Part shown: in pieces, positions 1 to 8,485 of the stretch
How positions within the stretch are numbered: position 1 is the first letter of the stretch
Layout: every line of letters starts with the position of its first letter
Source: Pasteurellaceae bacterium
Lineage (GTDB): Bacteria; Pseudomonadota; Gammaproteobacteria; Enterobacterales; Pasteurellaceae
Reading direction: 5' to 3'
NCBI GenBank assembly: GCA_030527795.1
Contig: JAUNAB010000001.1
Coordinates: 62,001-126,000 of the forward strand
Length of the DNA: 64,000 bases
Made by a program: the position numbers and the translations under genes
Notes under the pieces: model-generated
Seen by the model: the letters and a program-made list of their open reading frames with translations, nothing else
Database searches by the model: none
What the model was told of the DNA's origin: nothing

Positions 1-1
1 A

Positions 2-478
2 ATTGTTAATGGTGGCAAAGCCTTAACTGCAGATTCGGTCAGTAGTATCGTTTCAGCATTAGTCGGCACTGCACCTGCTGCGGTGTATATTGAGTCAGCC
101 GCAGGCACGGCGGCAGGCGGACGCACAGGCTTAACCGCAGTAGTTGTTGGTTTATTGTTTTTGCTAATGCTGTTCTTCCAACCTGTTGCAAGTTTAGTGC
201 CAGGTTATGCAACTGCTCCTGCCTTAATGTACGTGGGATTGTTAATGTTGAGCAACGTCAACAAATTAGATTTTAATGATTTCGTTGGGGCAATGTCGGG
301 TCTAATCTGTGCGGTATTTATTGTGTTGACCGCAAACATCGTTACAGGAATTATGCTTGGTTTTGCAAGTTTAGTGATTGGACGTATTGTGTCTGGTGAT
401 GTGAAAAAATTGAACCTTGGCACCATTATTATCGCGATCATCTTGGTGGTGTTTTACGCTGGGGGGTGGGCGATTTAA
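2..478 (+). CDS. NCS2 family purine permease, 3' part only
   Basis: The reading frame is open from base 2, so the gene begins upstream of the window; about 158 C-terminal residues are visible. The stretch [13 protein letters not shown] followed by hydrophobic helices is typical of the AzgA/GhxP/AdeP-type branch of nucleobase-cation symporter 2 proteins, inner-membrane proton symporters for adenine or guanine/hypoxanthine. Which purine is carried cannot be told from the C-terminus. The gene is convergent with satP and ends just before an inverted uptake-signal pair that can act as a shared terminator. Confidence 0.85.
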   Translation: MVNGGKALTADSVSSIVSALVGTAPAAVYIESAAGTAAGGRTGLTAVVVGLLFLLMLFFQPVASLVPGYATAPALMYVGLLMLSNVNKLDFNDFVGAMSGLICAVFIVLTANIVTGIMLGFASLVIGRIVSGDVKKLNLGTIIIAIILVVFYAGGWAI

Positions 479-497
479 TCCAATTCATCATTAATAG

Positions 498-544
498 AAA
501 AACCGCGGCCAAAAAAACGAAAGAAATTTTGACCGCGGTTTTTA
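498..544. terminator. Inverted uptake-signal pair, bidirectional terminator between purine permease and satP
   Basis: Two CCGCGG cores in opposite orientation, each with an A/T tract facing inwards, form a stem with T-runs on both outer sides. It lies between convergent genes. The left arm carries CCGCGGCC rather than CCGCGGTC. Confidence 0.7.
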
Positions 545-575
545 ATTTTTTAATGCTAATTTTTACATTAAATCG

Positions 576-1142
576 TTATTTTTTCGGTTCGCCGATAGGT
601 AAAATCGTGCGGTTAAAACTTTCATTGATAATGTCAGCAGCTGCAAGATAGAAAGCAGCAAGAGCGGTGATTAAACCAAAATTACCGCCAAGTTGGCTTA
701 GGCTGTGGTTGCCCGTGAAATCGCCTGCAGCTAATAAATAGAAGGTAATGGTTAAAAACAAGAAAATGGCTTGTAACGCACGGGCTTTAGCAAGTGTGCC
801 GAGAAACATCATTAGGGTAAATGTTCCCCAAATGGTTAAGTACCAACCGACAAATTCTGGGGTAACGTTGGCGGCAAAAAAGACTTTAAACAATGCAAAG
901 CTCCACCAAAATGCACCGTAGCTGATAAATGCGGTAAATCCAAAGGTGTTGCCTTTTTTGTATTCAAACATTCCTGCGATCATTTGTGCGCTACCGCCAA
1001 AGGCAAATGCCATTGCCAGTACCATCCCTAGATTTTCACCGCCAAAAGTGCCGTTATTGATTAGGCTAAGTAGCCAAGTCGTTAATGCGAAGCCACATAG
1101 CCCGAGTGGCGCGGGGTTAGCATAATTGTTTTTAATTGACAT
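576..1142 (-). CDS. satP: Acetate/succinate uptake transporter SatP (YaaH family)
   Basis: 188 residues, the same length as E. coli SatP. The GPR1/FUN34/YaaH signature NPAPLG is at residues 9-14 and is followed by six hydrophobic segments. The family imports acetate (and succinate) with protons across the inner membrane. The start at 1142 puts the signature at the normal distance from the N-terminus. It is divergent from adhE, separated by about 350 bases, which fits shared control of acetate and ethanol metabolism, though that link is inference. Confidence 0.92.
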   Translation of the reverse strand: MSIKNNYANPAPLGLCGFALTTWLLSLINNGTFGGENLGMVLAMAFAFGGSAQMIAGMFEYKKGNTFGFTAFISYGAFWWSFALFKVFFAANVTPEFVGWYLTIWGTFTLMMFLGTLAKARALQAIFLFLTITFYLLAAGDFTGNHSLSQLGGNFGLITALAAFYLAAADIINESFNRTILPIGEPKK

Positions 1143-1489
1143 CGTCTTTCCTTATAAGTAAAGCAAATAATAAAGTGGTTGAATCGATCAAGCACTAATG
1201 AAAAAAGGGCGTTAGTATGGCGGATTTTCAGCCCGAATGAAAGTGAAATTAATCAATTTTTGAAAATTAATATGAAAAAATACAGGGATTTAGCTGTAAC
1301 GTTTCAATTTGAGTAGAAATCCCTATAAAAGTTAAGTTTTTCAAGTGGTTATCGCTATAAATTGAAGTTAAATTAAAATGTGATCTAGATCAAAATTTTT
1401 GTGTAAAATTGTTAGAGCTTAATTAAAAAGGGGTATATAATTAGCGCCAGTTAATTTTTAAATTTTTACAATCTTTAGGAGAAATCATT
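1143..1489. promoter_or_regulatory. Divergent control region satP / adhE
   Basis: 347 bases without a gene. It is AT-rich and holds a CRP-like palindrome (separate entry), a TATAAT -10 candidate at 1436-1441 for adhE, and an AGGAG-type ribosome binding site just before 1490. With that -10, transcription would start near 1448, placing the palindrome centre at about -60. No uptake-signal core was seen here. Confidence 0.6.
1376..1397 (+). promoter_or_regulatory. CRP binding site upstream of adhE
   Basis: The 22 bases match the classical E. coli CRP consensus (AAATGTGA, TCTAGA, TCACATTT) at 20 of 22 positions. The differences are A for C in the right half-site and A for T just after it. The same palindrome also resembles an FNR box (TTGAT-N4-ATCAA) with one mismatch, so either regulator could bind. 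The CRP reading is better because both half-sites and the flanks match. Confidence 0.7.
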
Positions 1490-4111
1490 ATGAGTAAAGC
1501 TGTTGAAAATGCAGTAAGCCCTGCTCAAGCGGAAGTTAATGCGCTGGTGGAAAAAGGTTTGGTGGCGTTAGAAGAATTTCGCTTACTTGACCAAAAACAA
1601 GTGGATTACATTGTCGCAAAAGCATCGGTAGCTGCGCTAGATCAGCACGGTGTATTAGCGATGCACGCTTATGAAGAAACAGGTCGCGGTGTGTTTGAAG
1701 ATAAAGCCACTAAAAACTTGTTCGCTTGTGAGTATGTGGTTAACAATATGCGTAATTTGAAAACTGTTGGCGTGATTAGCGAAGATGATGTCACGGGCAT
1801 TACTGAAATCGCTGATCCAGTTGGGGTTGTGTGTGGTATTACACCAACCACTAATCCAACTTCAACTGCGATTTTTAAATCACTTATCGCACTTAAAACC
1901 CGTAATCCAATCGTCTTTGCTTTCCACCCTTCTGCACAACAGTCTTCAGCTCACGCAGCACGTGTTGTTTATGAAGCGGCTGTTGCTGCGGGTGCACCGA
2001 AAAACTGTATTCAGTGGATTGAACAACCATCAATGGAAGGAACATCAGCATTGATGAAACATCCAGGGATTGCCACAATTTTAGCAACGGGTGGTAATGC
2101 AATGGTGGAAGCCGCTTATTCTTGCGGTAAACCAGCTTTAGGTGTAGGGGCAGGCAATGTGCCAGCTTATGTTGAGCGTAGTGCTGATATTAAGCAAGCG
2201 GTGCACGATATTGTGATGTCAAAATCCTTTGATAACGGTATGATTTGTGCCTCTGAACAAGCGGCAATCGTGGATCAAGAAGTTTATGAACAGTTTGTTG
2301 ATGAAATGAAATCTTACGGTGTTTATTTCGTTAATAAAAAAGAAAAAGCCCTATTAGAAGAATTTATTTTTGGCGTAAAAGCTAATGGTGAAAATTGCGG
2401 TGGGGCAAAATTAAATGCGAATGTGGTTGGTAAACCAGCGGCTTGGATTGCTGAACAAGCAGGCTTTAGCGTGCCAGAAAATACTAATATTTTAGCCGCG
2501 GAATGTAAAGAAGTGGGCGAAAAAGAGCCATTAACTCGTGAAAAATTATCTCCTGTTCTTGCAATTTTAAAATCTAATTCAACCGAAGAAGGTTTTGCCT
2601 TATCTGAAGCAATGGTAAATTTTCACGGTTTAGGGCATTCTGCCGCAATTCATACTAAATCAGCTGATATTGCTAAAGCCTATGGCGAACGCGTAAAAGC
2701 CATTCGTGTGATTTGGAATTCCCCTTCTACCTTTGGTGGCATTGGCGATGTATATAACTCTTTCTTACCATCATTAACCTTAGGTTGTGGTTCATACGGT
2801 AAAAACTCAGTGGGCAACAACGTAAGTGCGATTAATCTTTTAAATATCAAACGTGTGGGAAGACGGAGAAATAATATGCAATGGTTCAAAGTGCCTTCAA
2901 AAATCTATTTTGAACGCGATTCAATTCAATATTTACAATCAATGAAAGGTATGGAACGTGTGGTTATCGTAACTGACCGCACAATGGTTGATTTAGGTTT
3001 TGTTGAGAAAATTGCAAAACAAATTACCGCACGTGGCAATCACGTTACCTATCAATTATTTGCTGACGTTGAGCCAGATCCAAGTATTGAAACCGTCCGT
3101 CGCGGAACAGAATTATTGCGTAATTATCAACCTGATACCATTATTGCCCTAGGTGGTGGTTCGGCAATGGATGCGGCAAAAGTGATGTGGTTGTTCTATG
3201 AACAACCAGAAGTGGATTTCCGCGATTTAGTGCAGAAATTTATGGATATTCGTAAACGTGCGTTTAAATTCCCACAATTAGGACGCAAAGCGAAATTTAT
3301 CGGTATTCCAACCACTTCAGGTACAGGTTCTGAAGTAACTCCATTTGCGGTGATTACCGATGGCGATAAAAAATACCCAATCGCTGACTATTCATTAACC
3401 CCAACCATTGCGATTGTTGACCCAGCATTAGTGATGACTGTGCCAGCAAGTGTCGCTGCGGATACTGGTATGGACGTGTTAACTCACGCAACTGAAGCCT
3501 ATGTTTCTGTATTAGCTAATGACTTTACTGATGGTTTATGTTTACAAGCGATTAAATTAGTGTTTGAAAACTTAGAGCGTTCAGTGAAAGAAAAAGATCC
3601 TGAAGCACGCGAAAAAATGCATAACGCATCAACAATCGCAGGAATGGCGTTCTCGAATGCCTTCTTGGGAATGAACCACTCATTAGCACATAAAATTGGT
3701 GGACGTTTCCACACGCCACACGGTCGGACTAATGCGATTTTAATGCCATTTGTTATTCGTTATAACGGCACAAAACCGCAAAAAACTTCAACTTGGCCGA
3801 AATATAACTACTATAAAGCCGATGTGAAATATCAAGAAATTGCACGTATGTTAGGCTTGCCTTGTGCAACTCCTGAAGAAGGTGTGCGTTCTTATGCACA
3901 GGCTTGTTATGAGTTAGCGGTACGTTGTGGCATTAAAATGTCGTTCAAAGAGCAAGGCTTAGATGAGCAACAATGGATGGCAGCACGCCGTGATATTGCA
4001 TTATTTGCATACGAAGACCAATGTTCGCCTGCTAACCCTCGCTTGCCGTTAGTTGCGGATATGGAGCAAATTTTAACTGACGCATATTACGGTTATGGCG
4101 TGAAAGCGTAA
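1490..4111 (+). CDS. adhE: Bifunctional acetaldehyde-CoA/alcohol dehydrogenase AdhE
   Basis: 873 residues, full family length. The N-terminal CoA-acylating aldehyde dehydrogenase half (about 1-440) has the catalytic cysteine at position 253 in the GMICASEQ motif and the GAGNVP nucleotide site. The C-terminal iron-dependent alcohol dehydrogenase half has GGGSAMDAAK and the metal-binding histidines in GMNHSLAHK and FHTPHGR. It converts acetyl-CoA to ethanol in two NADH-consuming steps during fermentation. A clear AGGAG-type site precedes the ATG. It is monocistronic, followed by a strong terminator. Confidence 0.97.
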   Translation: MSKAVENAVSPAQAEVNALVEKGLVALEEFRLLDQKQVDYIVAKASVAALDQHGVLAMHAYEETGRGVFEDKATKNLFACEYVVNNMRNLKTVGVISEDDVTGITEIADPVGVVCGITPTTNPTSTAIFKSLIALKTRNPIVFAFHPSAQQSSAHAARVVYEAAVAAGAPKNCIQWIEQPSMEGTSALMKHPGIATILATGGNAMVEAAYSCGKPALGVGAGNVPAYVERSADIKQAVHDIVMSKSFDNGMICASEQAAIVDQEVYEQFVDEMKSYGVYFVNKKEKALLEEFIFGVKANGENCGGAKLNANVVGKPAAWIAEQAGFSVPENTNILAAECKEVGEKEPLTREKLSPVLAILKSNSTEEGFALSEAMVNFHGLGHSAAIHTKSADIAKAYGERVKAIRVIWNSPSTFGGIGDVYNSFLPSLTLGCGSYGKNSVGNNVSAINLLNIKRVGRRRNNMQWFKVPSKIYFERDSIQYLQSMKGMERVVIVTDRTMVDLGFVEKIAKQITARGNHVTYQLFADVEPDPSIETVRRGTELLRNYQPDTIIALGGGSAMDAAKVMWLFYEQPEVDFRDLVQKFMDIRKRAFKFPQLGRKAKFIGIPTTSGTGSEVTPFAVITDGDKKYPIADYSLTPTIAIVDPALVMTVPASVAADTGMDVLTHATEAYVSVLANDFTDGLCLQAIKLVFENLERSVKEKDPEAREKMHNASTIAGMAFSNAFLGMNHSLAHKIGGRFHTPHGRTNAILMPFVIRYNGTKPQKTSTWPKYNYYKADVKYQEIARMLGLPCATPEEGVRSYAQACYELAVRCGIKMSFKEQGLDEQQWMAARRDIALFAYEDQCSPANPRLPLVADMEQILTDAYYGYGVKA

Positions 4112-4138
4112 TTTTCATTCGTTTTAACTTCATTTATC

Positions 4139-4175
4139 AGCCCTATTTTCAAGTTTGAAAATAGGGCTTATTTTT
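4139..4175 (+). terminator. Rho-independent terminator of adhE
   Basis: A perfect 14-bp stem (AGCCCTATTTTCAA paired with its complement at 4155-4168) with a very short loop, followed by a T-rich run. Confidence 0.85.
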
Positions 4176-4280
4176 GTGACATAACCAGTGATGATGCGAA
4201 TTAATCATAGTAAATGCTATTTAATCAACCAATTTCCATTCATTTTTTTCCTTTAATTTTTCGTTATTTTATTAATAAAA

Positions 4281-4319
4281 CCCGCGGTCAAAATTTTAAG
4301 CGTTTTTTTGACCGCGGTA
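4281..4319. repeat. Inverted uptake-signal pair
   Basis: CCCGCGGTCAAAA on the left and TTTTTTGACCGCGG on the right, about 10 bases apart. It is one of two such elements in the 533-base gap between adhE and ygiW. A single core in CCGCGGTTAAAA form follows at 4421-4438. Confidence 0.75.
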
Positions 4320-4466
4320 ATATCGCCTATTTTCATGTGAACAATCAGTAGAAATGTTGCCAGCTACTTTTTGTGCAACCCAAATATTTTACCGCATTTA
4401 TCCATTTAGCTAATTTGAGTAAAACCGCGGTTAAAAATTGAAACAATTTTTAAAAAATAAAGGGTT

Positions 4467-4483
4467 CTTAAGAATAATTTAAG
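4467..4483 (+). promoter_or_regulatory. QseB/PmrA-type box 1 upstream of ygiW
   Basis: CTTAAG, five bases, TTTAAG. This matches the PmrA-box arrangement and the CTTAA-N6-CTTAA type of direct repeat reported for Pasteurellaceae QseB. The downstream flank is nearly identical to the flank of the CTTAAG element in front of qseB at 27687. Confidence 0.65.
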
Positions 4484-4554
4484 ATTTGTTTGTTTTAATA
4501 CACTCAACGAAACGCAGTACTACAACAAAATGTGATTTCGCAAATAAACAAAGG

Positions 4555-4571
4555 CTTAAGAAAAATTTAAG
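4555..4571 (+). promoter_or_regulatory. QseB/PmrA-type box 2 upstream of ygiW
   Basis: A second CTTAAG, five bases, TTTAAG, 88 bases after the first and again followed by a GTTTG-containing flank. It lies about 75 bases before the ygiW start, in the right range for an activator of that promoter. Confidence 0.65.
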
Positions 4572-4644
4572 TATTGTTTGATTAACTATAACTTGAAAGC
4601 AATGGCTTTCATTACACATTAAATAAACATACTTTTGGAGTAAA

Positions 4645-5049
4645 ATGATGAAACAATTAATGACATTAACATCTGCTTTAGCACTTTCAACCGCGGTCTT
4701 TTCTGGCACTGTATTTGCACAAGGCTTTGCAGATCCAAATGATCCACAGGCTCAAAATTATACCCAAACGGGCTTTGTTGATGAATCGTTAGTGCTAAAA
4801 AGTGTACAAGAGCTTGCCAATGCACAGGATAACGCACCTGTGCGTATTGATGGGCAAATTGTCAAACAACTTGATAAAAAGCATTTCACGTTTAAAGATG
4901 CATCTGGTGCAGAAACACAAATTGAAGTGAGCAAAAAGGCGTGGAATGGGCAAACTATTAGTCCAACGGATAATGTTCAAATCATTGGTAAAGTGGATAA
5001 AGAATGGAATAAAACAGAAGTGGAAGTGAAACACATTCTAAAAAAATAA
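4645..5049 (+). CDS. ygiW: YgiW/YdeI family periplasmic OB-fold protein
   Basis: 134 residues. Residues 1-25 form a Sec signal peptide (cleavage after TVFA), followed by a BOF (bacterial OB-fold) domain with the PVRIDGQIVKQLDKKHFTF start and a VQIIGKVDKEW strand typical of YgiW/YdeI stress-tolerance proteins. In Aggregatibacter ygiW heads the qseBC operon; here it sits 21 kb from qseBC, next to eptA, but keeps QseB-type boxes upstream. Two adjacent ATG codons (4645, 4648) are possible starts. An uptake-signal core lies inside the signal-peptide coding part. Confidence 0.88.
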   Translation: MMKQLMTLTSALALSTAVFSGTVFAQGFADPNDPQAQNYTQTGFVDESLVLKSVQELANAQDNAPVRIDGQIVKQLDKKHFTFKDASGAETQIEVSKKAWNGQTISPTDNVQIIGKVDKEWNKTEVEVKHILKK

Positions 5050-5068
5050 ATTACTATTATTTTGGTAT

Positions 5069-5098
5069 GATCCCCACGAGAGTGGGGATCTTTTAATG
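5069..5098 (+). terminator. Hairpin between ygiW and eptA
   Basis: A perfect 9-bp stem (GATCCCCAC, GAGA loop, GTGGGGATC) followed by TTTTAATG. It looks like an intrinsic terminator or attenuator. As it is only about 30 bases before the eptA start, it probably lets only part of transcription continue into eptA. Confidence 0.75.
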
Positions 5099-5118
5099 AT
5101 TTTATTGTGATATTTACT

Positions 5119-6750
5119 ATGATTTTTCGTTTATTTCGTGCTTTTCGCTTATCGTCAACTCAGCTTATTGCACTGGTTAGTCTCTATTTTACCTTAATTT
5201 TAAATTATCCGTTTTATGTTACGGTGCTAAAAATTAATCCTTTTCAGGGTAAACTAGAAGATTATTTTTTATTAACCGTGCCTTTTTTCGTGTTTTTTGT
5301 GCTTAATGCGGCATTTCAAATTTTAGCCTTGCCTTTTTTACACCGTATAATTATGCCATTTTTGTTAATTACAGGTGCGGCAATTAGCTATCAAGAACTA
5401 TTTTTCGGCATTTATTTTGATGATGATCAGTTAAATAATGTATTACAAAGCAACATTGCGGAAAGCTCAAGAATGTTGACTTTACCTTATCTTGTTTGGA
5501 TTTTCTGTTTAGGGATCATTCCCGCAATTTTCTATACTCGCGCCAAGGTTCAGTATAAGGCTTGGTATAAAGAGATTGGAATACGTTTCGTAATGATTGG
5601 AGTATCAGCCTTAGCCGTGTTAAGTATTGGTAAATTTTATTACAAAGATTATGCTGCTTTTGGGCGTAATAATAAGGAAATCGCTAATCTTATTATTCCG
5701 TCAAACTTAATTGGTGCTGGGATTAAATTGGGCAAAAAAGCTTATTTAAATAGCATTCCCTTTACGCCTATTGGGCAAAATACCGAGCAGGCTAAGCCTG
5801 ATAATTTTCGTCATGTCACGATTCTTGTCGTAGGGGAAACTACGCGAGCACAGAATTGGGGGTTAAATGGTTATGCACGCCAAACCACACCGCAACTTGC
5901 TGCACGGAATGATGTGATCAATTTTCCAAATACAACCAGTTGTGGCACGGCTACGGCAATTTCTGTGCCTTGTATGTTCTCACGTTATACTCGAGAAGAA
6001 TACAATGCCACGCATGCCAGTCACGAATCGAATTTATTAGATATTCTGCAAACGGCAGGGGTAAATGTGTTATGGCGTGATAATGATGCAGGTTGTAAAG
6101 GCGTGTGCGATCGTGTACCTAATCAAGATATGACCGCACTAAATTTGCCCGAATATTGCCATAATGGCGAATGTTTAGATGAAATTTTACTTAAAGATTT
6201 GGAAAGTGAGCTGACGAAAACCGAGAAAGATACGGTTATTGTGTTGCATACTATCGGTAGCCACGGACCGACCTATAATGAACGTTATGCAAAAGCCTTT
6301 GAGAAATTTACGCCAATTTGTGATACCAATGAGATCCAAAAATGCAGTAACGAACAACTTGTGAATACCTATGATAATGGCATTTTGTATATTGATAATT
6401 TATTAAACAAGGTTATCAAGCAGTTAGAACAACATCCTGAATGGGAAAGCACATTGTTATATATTTCCGATCACGGCGAAAGTTTAGGCGAAGATGGGAT
6501 TTACTTACACGCCGCACCTTATGCGATTTCACCCGTTTATCAAACTCGTGTGCCAATGATAATGTGGTTTTCACCAATGTGGGTAAAAAATGAAGGCGTT
6601 GATATGCAATGTGTGCGTAATAATGCACAAAAGTTGCCATCATCACAAGATAATCTCTTTCATACGGTATTTGGTATGCTTGATCTAAATTTGCATAATG
6701 AGATTTACAAGCCAGAATTGGATATTTTGGCACAATGTAAGCAACATTGA
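5119..6750 (+). CDS. eptA: Lipid A phosphoethanolamine transferase EptA
   Basis: About 543 residues: five N-terminal transmembrane segments (roughly 1-190), then a periplasmic sulfatase-like domain with the catalytic threonine region TTSCGTATA, the cysteine-rich NDAGCKGVCDR segment, LHTIGSHGP and SDHGESLG metal-site motifs. It transfers phosphoethanolamine from phosphatidylethanolamine to lipid A, lowering surface charge. A GTG at 5107 is in frame, but the ATG at 5119 gives the more usual N-terminus; neither has a good ribosome site. It lies downstream of ygiW behind a hairpin, with QseB/PmrA-type boxes further up, the expected type of control for eptA. Confidence 0.93.
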   Translation: MIFRLFRAFRLSSTQLIALVSLYFTLILNYPFYVTVLKINPFQGKLEDYFLLTVPFFVFFVLNAAFQILALPFLHRIIMPFLLITGAAISYQELFFGIYFDDDQLNNVLQSNIAESSRMLTLPYLVWIFCLGIIPAIFYTRAKVQYKAWYKEIGIRFVMIGVSALAVLSIGKFYYKDYAAFGRNNKEIANLIIPSNLIGAGIKLGKKAYLNSIPFTPIGQNTEQAKPDNFRHVTILVVGETTRAQNWGLNGYARQTTPQLAARNDVINFPNTTSCGTATAISVPCMFSRYTREEYNATHASHESNLLDILQTAGVNVLWRDNDAGCKGVCDRVPNQDMTALNLPEYCHNGECLDEILLKDLESELTKTEKDTVIVLHTIGSHGPTYNERYAKAFEKFTPICDTNEIQKCSNEQLVNTYDNGILYIDNLLNKVIKQLEQHPEWESTLLYISDHGESLGEDGIYLHAAPYAISPVYQTRVPMIMWFSPMWVKNEGVDMQCVRNNAQKLPSSQDNLFHTVFGMLDLNLHNEIYKPELDILAQCKQH

Positions 6751-6879
6751 TCTAGTTAAAGTGTTAGTTATCATTTATTCTGATAGTTTAAATCATTAAT
6801 AGTGATTTTACTTATGTCACATTGATGTGGATAATAACGCCACTTAAAAAGACAATGATGACATAACAACAGGAGAAAT

Positions 6880-7408
6880 ATGATGTTAAATGAAATTAAT
6901 TGGCCAGATGGCTATGTTCCAGGATTTACTGATAATTTTTGTTCTAATGAAGTGATCGTGGCGGGTTTAACTAGCCAAGATGTATGGCGCTATCTCAATG
7001 ACACGAAATATTGGCCACATTATTATAGTAACGTGGCAGATGTGCGTTTTTATCAAGGTTATACTGGCACTGAATTATATCCAGACGCACGCTTTTTCTT
7101 TAAAACCTTTGGTTTTCCCGTTGAAGCAAGAGATCACTGAATATGTTGCACCACAAGCAGGGCAACCAGGGCGTATCTCGTGGCACGGTTGGGCTGGCGA
7201 AGTCGGTTCAAATGAACGTTTAGATGTGATCCACGCGTGGTTTATTGAAGATCTTTCTGATGGACGTGTGCGTATCTTAACGCAAGAAACCCAAAATGGT
7301 TTACCAGCGAAAGAACTGGCTAAAGCGGTGCCAAACCCAATGATTAATGGGCATCAAGAATGGTTAGACGGGATCGTTCGCAGTGCAAAAGCAAAATTAA
7401 CCCTATAA
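6880..7408 (+). pseudogene. SRPBCC-family protein, frameshifted
   Basis: The N-terminal half (MMLNEINWPDG to TFGFPVEA) and the C-terminal half (EITEYVAPQAG to AKAKLTL) are in different frames. Removing one A near 7127-7129 joins them into one protein of about 175 residues with a polyketide cyclase/START-like (SRPBCC) fold, judged from the SQDVWRYLNDTKYWPHYY start and the RISWHGWAG core. A good AGGAG site precedes the ATG, so the gene was once functional. A one-base sequencing error in a non-homopolymer context is possible but less likely. The substrate is unknown. Confidence 0.75.
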
Positions 7409-7427
7409 ACTTAATCACAACGATATG

Positions 7428-7457
7428 AAGCCATTGCATAAGCAATGGCTTTTTTAT
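7428..7457 (+). terminator. Terminator after the SRPBCC gene
   Basis: Perfect 10-bp stem AAGCCATTGC / GCAATGGCTT with an ATAA loop and a following T-run. Confidence 0.85.
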
Positions 7458-7506
7458 TGATTCTAATGTTATGATACGAGCAACTTACTTTGGTAAATCA
7501 GTTGCT

Positions 7507-8407
7507 ATGTTAAACCTTAGAAATTTAGATCTTAATTTATTAAAAGCCTTTGATGCGTTAATGGATGAGCGGAGTGTCACAAAAGCCGCACAACGCCTTG
7601 CGATTACACAGCCTGCAATGAGTGGCACATTGTTGCGATTAAGAGAAAGTTTTGATGATCCCTTATTTATTCGTGTGCAACGTGGTATTGAACCGACAAA
7701 TGATGCCCAAACCCTTGCCGAACCCATTAAAGCGATTTTAAATGAAATTGAAGATCTGTTAAAACCGAAAATATTTGATCCACGAACGGCTGAATTGACG
7801 GTATCTATTGCTTGTACGGATTATGCATTGCGTGCGGTTATTTCCCCATTTTTAGTGGCATTAAAACAACAAGCACCACGGATCAAACTTGCCTTGTATA
7901 TGATTAATAATGATTTAATCCAAGAGCAATTAGCCAAAGGTATGATTGATTTTGCGTTGGTAACCCCTGAATTTTCGCCACCAGACGTGTATAGCCAAAC
8001 GCTATTTGATGAAGAATATGTTTGCATTGTCAGTAAATCGCATCCTTTAGCGAAAGAAAATCACATTTCACTTGAGGCGTTTTGTCAATATGAACAGGCG
8101 TTGATCTCGCATAATAGGGGCTTTTTCGGGGGCGACCGATCAAGCATTAGCGGATATTGGCAAAGTGCGTAATGTGGTATTGTCCGTGCAGAATTTTCTG
8201 ATTTTGCCCGAATATCTTGAGTTAACGGAAATGATTGCGGTTGTGCCAAAACGTTTGGTTATACATCAACCGCAGATTAAAATTTTTACGCCGCCAGTAG
8301 CAATTCAGGGGTTTACCAAAGTATTAGCTTGGCATAAACGCACACATTATGATAAGGCTTATCAATGGATAAGAGAGTTGATCGCACAGTCCGTTAAAGC
8401 TGAATAA
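7507..8407 (+). pseudogene. LysR-family transcriptional regulator, frameshifted
   Basis: The winged helix-turn-helix (LRNLDLNLLKAFDAL, SVTKAAQRLAITQPAMS) and most of the substrate-binding domain are intact up to about 8115. The frame is then lost in a run of four G, and the last 90 residues (ATDQALADIGKVRNVVLSV to the end) continue in the next frame from about 8120. One extra base or two missing bases explains it. As written the product would end early at 8172 with a scrambled tail. The likely start is the ATG at 7507. Its target may have been the adjacent SRPBCC gene, also broken. Confidence 0.8.
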
Positions 8408-8415
8408 AATGCCAT

Positions 8416-8456
8416 AAACCGCGGTCAAAAAAACGTTTAAAAATTTGACCGCGGTA
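8416..8456. terminator. Inverted uptake-signal pair between convergent genes
   Basis: AAACCGCGGTCAAA facing TTTGACCGCGGTA across about 14 bases. It lies between the broken LysR gene and the oppositely oriented hydrolase gene, so it can terminate both. Confidence 0.7.
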
Positions 8457-8485
8457 TTTTTCTCCCTTTATCTATCTGAAAAACG

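Noticed and set aside
6828..6839. CACATTGATGTG palindrome before the SRPBCC gene as an operator
   Set aside because: Short, single, and not matched to any known regulator; LysR sites normally contain T-N11-A with longer arms.
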